A DNA stretch of 7,306 nucleotides, taken from contig JAISTA010000169.1 in NCBI GenBank assembly GCA_031272845.1, positions 1 through 7,306 on the forward strand, in the 5' to 3' direction. Position 1 is the stretch's first letter. Every line of letters starts with the position of its first letter. Shown one piece after another: positions 4,415 through 7,306 of this stretch. The position numbers were made by a program, and so were the translations under genes. The notes below the pieces were generated by a model. It did no database searches and had not been told where the DNA came from. It saw only the letters and a list, made by a program, of their open reading frames with translations. The DNA is from Oscillospiraceae bacterium. Its GTDB lineage: Bacteria > Bacillota > Clostridia > Oscillospirales > Oscillospiraceae.

Positions 4415-6616
4415 TTACTGCCACTGAACCGTTGTGCCAGGCGGCAGGAGACTGACCCAAAGCGCCGCCTCCGCGTTTGACCGCAGGGCATTCGGCAGGG
4501 AGAGAACACGCAGGTTTTTCAGGTGGATAATCCCGGAAATGTCCGTGAGCTTATCGCCCTTAACGTACAGCTCCTCTAAATCCTTGTAGCTCGCCAGAAA
4601 ATCAAGGTCTGTCACGTTTGTCGAGGACAGGTCCAGCACGCGCACGGCGGGCAGCAGTTGATTTGCGCTTGTGCCAATCGCGATATAGGCCGCTCCGGAG
4701 CCGGATTTAGGCGTTAGCGCCGCAATACCGTCTGCCAAATACTGGCCGGGTACTGATATTGTGAAATACTCCGCGTTATAGGTGTTCGGCGTGCCGGTTA
4801 CCGTGATTGTGATGGTGTTAGAGCCGATGTTGGCCGTTGCGCGAACCGTAAGTCCGCACAGCCCGCCGGGCTTTGCAAAGCTGAACCAAGAGGCCGCGTT
4901 TACGTTTGAAAAGCCGGCCGGCTTCAGCGTCGCGTTGTCCAAAGTGAGCGTAATTGTTGTTGTGCCGAGCGCCTGACCCTGCGTGCCGGCGATTCCGGTG
5001 CTTGCAAAGGCCTTTGGCGTAATGAACTTAATATCGGCAAAGAAAAAGTCGGTTCCGCGAACGGTGCCGCCCTTGCCGTCTATCCACAGGCGGTAGCGGC
5101 TGTAGCCGTTTGGCAGCGTTTCATACAGAACGGGTCTTACGGTATAGTCGGTTCCGCGCGTGTATTTTGTGCCGCTGTAGCCTGAATCGGTCCATCTGTA
5201 CAGATACGGAACAACGCTTCCGGGGTCAGCGCCCTCGGGGATTGAAAACTGGCCGAGGTTGTGGATAACAGAGCCGGTCGGCCGCGAGTCTGTATCCGAA
5301 TATGACAAGCGTACCTGCGGCGCTGCGCGGTTGGAGTAGGTAAGCGCGTCCGACAAATAAACGTAGCCCGGCGCGGGCAGCGCGTACAGAGGGCCGGCAA
5401 GGTTCGACGGCACAATATTGTACCAGTCCGCCTGTTGGCCGCCGGCATACTGATGTGTATTCGGGTTAAGGTCAGCCGCCGTATGTGTGCTTGTAAACCA
5501 GCCCGAGCTTGTGCCGACAAGGAAAAAGTCCAGAGAAATACCGTTTCTTCTGTTGCCGACGTCGGTATTTGTTACGTCCCGGTCGTCCCACGTGGTGTCT
5601 ACATAGTACGACAGGCCACCTAGCTCAACAGTGTTCCAGGCGTGGCCTCCGCCTCCGCCGATACCGACCTGCACGGTGTTTGGAACGCCGAGCCTTGTCA
5701 GAAAATATGAATACGCCTTTGAGTAGCTCTCGCAAACGGGGCCGAGCGTGTTAAGGTCAATAACTCCGGCAATTGTGTGCGCGTAATGGTGCACATCCGG
5801 CTTGCTAAGGTAATACGCGTAGTCGCGCTCCGCAATTATCTTGTCGTGCACGAGACGGGCGATGACAACCGGAGACTCAGAGGAGTTTCCGGCCTTTACA
5901 TAAGCCGCGTATTCCTGAAAGCGGTTTTCGAGATTTGTCAGCGCGTCCTTGCGCTGCTTTGCGCTGAAGTATTCCTCCGGGATAAACGGGGTTACGCCCG
6001 TATAACCGCTGACGCCTGTTGTAGATATACGTCCGTAAAACCACGGAGCAACAAAGAAATACTGCGGATTGTCAAGGAAAAACAGCTCCCACACCAGGTC
6101 AAGGTCATTTGACGAAAGCGCGTTGCCGGTGCCGAAATTGACGCTGCCGAGTACGCCGATGTTTTCGGCATAGCCGTAGGACTTGTAGATTGATGAATAG
6201 TCCGACCTGTACTCGACGGAGGCGGTGCTTGAAATCAAGTTCTCGCAGTAAGCTAAAAGCTGCTTGTAAACCTCTTTATAGCGCGCGCTGTTGGCGCCTG
6301 AGCTTACGAGATAGTTGTAGCCGAGGCGCTGTCCGCCGGGGAGCGGATCCGCAGCGGAGTTAAGCGACTTGGACGGCGAGGGAGCCGGCGGCGTTTCGCT
6401 CTCCGGAAGGTCGATTGCGATGAGCGGGGGCAGGTCGCCTGTCGGCAAGCCGTCCTGCGTGATAAACGGCTCTTCAAGGGACGCGAGTACGGTATCCTGG
6501 TCGGCAATATCGGCCGCGTCGGGCTGCTCCGCGCTTCCGGCTAGGGCAAACAGAGAAAAAACAAGCGCTGAAGCCATTAAGACAAGAAATATTAATTTGA
6601 AAGCTTTATTTTTCAT
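4415..6616 (-). CDS. Secreted transglutaminase-like protein with C-terminal LRR-like segment
   Basis: A 733-residue exported protein. Residues 1-7 are basic, 8-26 hydrophobic, with signal peptidase sites possible after A26 or A29. A Pro/Ser/Asp-rich linker runs to about 95. A helical region (about 100-270) leads into a transglutaminase-like core: GPVCESYSKAYSYFL (292-306) supplies the catalytic Cys295, GGGGHAWNTV (321-330) the His325, and YYVDTTWDD (337-345) the Asp340, the canonical triad order. Residues about 400-650 are Gly/Thr/Ser-rich with beta-strand patterns typical of extracellular Ig-like modules. Residues 656-710 (VRVLDLSSTNVTDLDFLA, then LEELYVKGDKLTDI, then LKNLRVLSLP) show about three leucine-rich repeats. 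The family covers cross-linking enzymes and Cys proteases acting on cell-surface proteins. No LPXTG, transmembrane anchor, SLH or choline-binding motif was seen, so attachment may be through the repeats. AAGGGC precedes the ATG. The substrate is unknown. Confidence 0.85.
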   Translation of the reverse strand: MKNKAFKLIFLVLMASALVFSLFALAGSAEQPDAADIADQDTVLASLEEPFITQDGLPTGDLPPLIAIDLPESETPPAPSPSKSLNSAADPLPGGQRLGYNYLVSSGANSARYKEVYKQLLAYCENLISSTASVEYRSDYSSIYKSYGYAENIGVLGSVNFGTGNALSSNDLDLVWELFFLDNPQYFFVAPWFYGRISTTGVSGYTGVTPFIPEEYFSAKQRKDALTNLENRFQEYAAYVKAGNSSESPVVIARLVHDKIIAERDYAYYLSKPDVHHYAHTIAGVIDLNTLGPVCESYSKAYSYFLTRLGVPNTVQVGIGGGGGHAWNTVELGGLSYYVDTTWDDRDVTNTDVGNRRNGISLDFFLVGTSSGWFTSTHTAADLNPNTHQYAGGQQADWYNIVPSNLAGPLYALPAPGYVYLSDALTYSNRAAPQVRLSYSDTDSRPTGSVIHNLGQFSIPEGADPGSVVPYLYRWTDSGYSGTKYTRGTDYTVRPVLYETLPNGYSRYRLWIDGKGGTVRGTDFFFADIKFITPKAFASTGIAGTQGQALGTTTITLTLDNATLKPAGFSNVNAASWFSFAKPGGLCGLTVRATANIGSNTITITVTGTPNTYNAEYFTISVPGQYLADGIAALTPKSGSGAAYIAIGTSANQLLPAVRVLDLSSTNVTDLDFLASYKDLEELYVKGDKLTDISGIIHLKNLRVLSLPNALRSNAEAALWVSLLPPGTTVQWQ

Positions 6617-6654
6617 AGTAACGCCCTTATTGCTTTTTGTGCGGCGGACAATGT

Positions 6655-6686
6655 GCGGCCCGCAAATTGTGATTTTCGCAGGCCGC
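6655..6686 (-). repeat. GC-rich hairpin in the gap before the transglutaminase gene
   Basis: In minus-strand RNA the arms 6686-6675 and 6666-6655 form a 12-pair stem including two G-U pairs around an 8-base loop. On the plus strand those two pairs become mismatches, so the structure favours minus-strand RNA. No T-run follows, so it is not a canonical intrinsic terminator. It may protect or attenuate the transcript between the membrane protein gene and the transglutaminase gene, lowering or raising one relative to the other. Confidence 0.4.
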
Positions 6687-6698
6687 GACCGACATGCG

Positions 6699-7229
6699 TT
6701 AGTTTTTAAGCTTCGGCGGCAGCCTTCTGATAACCAGCTCCACCAGCAGCCCGATAGCAGCGCCTGACGCGATTCCTATTGCGAGCAGCCACGGCAGATA
6801 GTAAAAGAGTGAGCCCGAGCGGGCAACTCCAGACGCGAAAGCGAGCGATACGGCGTTATGCGCCGCGCCGCCGATTGCCGAAACAAGAAAGATAAGCCGA
6901 AGGTCTGACCGCACCGCGCGCTTCAGCATCAGCTCTGTGAAAAACGCCGCGAACCCGCCGACAGCTGAATACAGCATAGGAAACGGCCCCGTGTAAAGTC
7001 CGCCGAGCGCTATTCGCACGGCAAGAACCAGCGCCGCCCACCGCGCCTTAGGCAAGCGGTACAGGCAAAACACCGTTACGGCGTTTGCCAGTCCGAGCTT
7101 TGCTCCAGGCACAGGCAGAAGCTGAGGAATAGCGCTCTCAGTAACCGAGAGTATAGCTGCGGCCGCCGCAAAAAGCGCGCATACGGCAAGCAGTCTCGCG
7201 GTGATTCGGTTTTTACTGCCGCGCTTCAT
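6699..7229 (-). CDS. Gx transporter family / heptaprenyl diphosphate synthase component I-type membrane protein (EetB-like)
   Basis: A 176-residue integral membrane protein. The family hallmark VPGAKLGLANAV is at 40-51. Hydrophobic stretches near 10-30, 63-80, 86-102, 112-132 and 144-168 give about five or six membrane segments, with a basic C-terminus (RRLPPKLKN). The start is set by the ATG at 7229-7227, whose bases overlap the stop of the upstream gene (ATGA). A start 21 codons upstream (7292) would run inside that gene and is rejected. The family is annotated as a subunit of heptaprenyl diphosphate synthesis or as an S-component-like transporter; neither is well proven. The NusG-domain-II plus Gx-transporter pair resembles EetA/EetB of the Listeria flavin-based extracellular electron transfer locus. 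The family is confident, the role uncertain. Confidence 0.85.
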   Translation of the reverse strand: MKRGSKNRITARLLAVCALFAAAAAILSVTESAIPQLLPVPGAKLGLANAVTVFCLYRLPKARWAALVLAVRIALGGLYTGPFPMLYSAVGGFAAFFTELMLKRAVRSDLRLIFLVSAIGGAAHNAVSLAFASGVARSGSLFYYLPWLLAIGIASGAAIGLLVELVIRRLPPKLKN

Positions 7230-7306
7230 CTGATAATGCCGTCGTAGCCGCCGCTTTCTGTCATTCGAATCACAACCCTGTTTGGCAGGCACACAATCGG
7301 CGCTAT
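7226..7306 (-). CDS. NusG domain II protein, C-terminal 26 residues (partial, EetA-like)
   Basis: The frame enters from the right edge and ends with TGA at 7228-7226. Its residues IAPIVCLPNRVVIRM are typical of the C-terminal strand pair of NusG domain II proteins ('IVCLPHRVVVEI...DAV'), and the tail ends in GYDGIIR. Proteins of this group usually have one N-terminal membrane helix and an extracytoplasmic domain; that part lies outside the window. The stop overlaps the start of the Gx-transporter gene, so the two are translationally coupled, an arrangement seen repeatedly in Firmicutes. Only a short piece is visible, so the family call rests on this motif and the neighbour. Confidence 0.7.
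   Translation of the reverse strand: MAPIVCLPNRVVIRMTESGGYDGIIR

Noticed and set aside
3911..4480. 189-codon plus-strand ORF
   Set aside because: It is antisense to prfB, with low-complexity Arg/Leu-rich content and no start signal; prfB is unambiguous.
7230..7292. Upstream start of the Gx-transporter protein
   Set aside because: The extra residues are encoded inside the NusG-domain-II tail in another frame, and the ATGA overlap at 7229 gives the natural start.
1..7306. CRISPR array, tRNA, insertion sequence or prophage att site
   Set aside because: No regularly spaced repeats, cloverleaf, transposase frame or terminal repeats were found on either strand.

Overview
The window looks like a chromosomal segment of a low-GC-type Gram-positive bacterium, most likely an uncultured member of the Clostridia (Firmicutes/Bacillota). 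The evidence is the gene content: a NusG-domain-II protein next to a Gx-transporter-type membrane protein, a release factor 2 gene, a MinD-like ATPase and a methylglyoxal synthase homologue. The housekeeping genes are moderately GC-rich. One block on the left, about 157-1620, is visibly AT-rich and has different codon use.

Layout, read right to left because every convincing gene is on the minus strand. At 7226-7306 is the C-terminal tail of a NusG-domain-II protein, whose stop overlaps (ATGA) the start of a Gx-transporter / 'heptaprenyl diphosphate synthase component I' membrane protein (6699-7229). After an 82-base gap with a GC-rich hairpin comes a secreted transglutaminase-like protein with a C-terminal leucine-rich-repeat-like segment (4415-6616). 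Then follow, closely packed, prfB (release factor 2, without the usual programmed frameshift), a MinD-like ATPase without the C-terminal membrane-targeting helix, a newly read 37-codon small ORF with a good ribosome binding site, and an MgsA-family protein in which several residues equivalent to E. coli catalytic ones are replaced. Spacing suggests one co-oriented transcription unit. Beyond mgsA lies the C-terminal half of a GNAT acetyltransferase, truncated and frameshifted.

The most interesting part is the AT-rich block. It encodes a radical SAM/SPASM peptide maturase (261-1559, using an ATG preceded by GAGG rather than the upstream TTG). Overlapping its last 35 bases is a 38-residue Cys-rich peptide gene (179-295), preceded by a perfect AAGGAGG at 8-base spacing. 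I read this as a compact two-gene RiPP cassette (precursor plus maturase) of the thioether-forming kind (sactipeptide/ranthipeptide-like). It has its own candidate promoter at the end of the GNAT remnant. The cassette ends close to a strong plus-strand intrinsic terminator (124-156), which closes whatever lies to the left of the window. The cassette appears inserted between a decayed gene and a convergent neighbour, which fits horizontal acquisition. No transporter or protease for the peptide is visible in the window.
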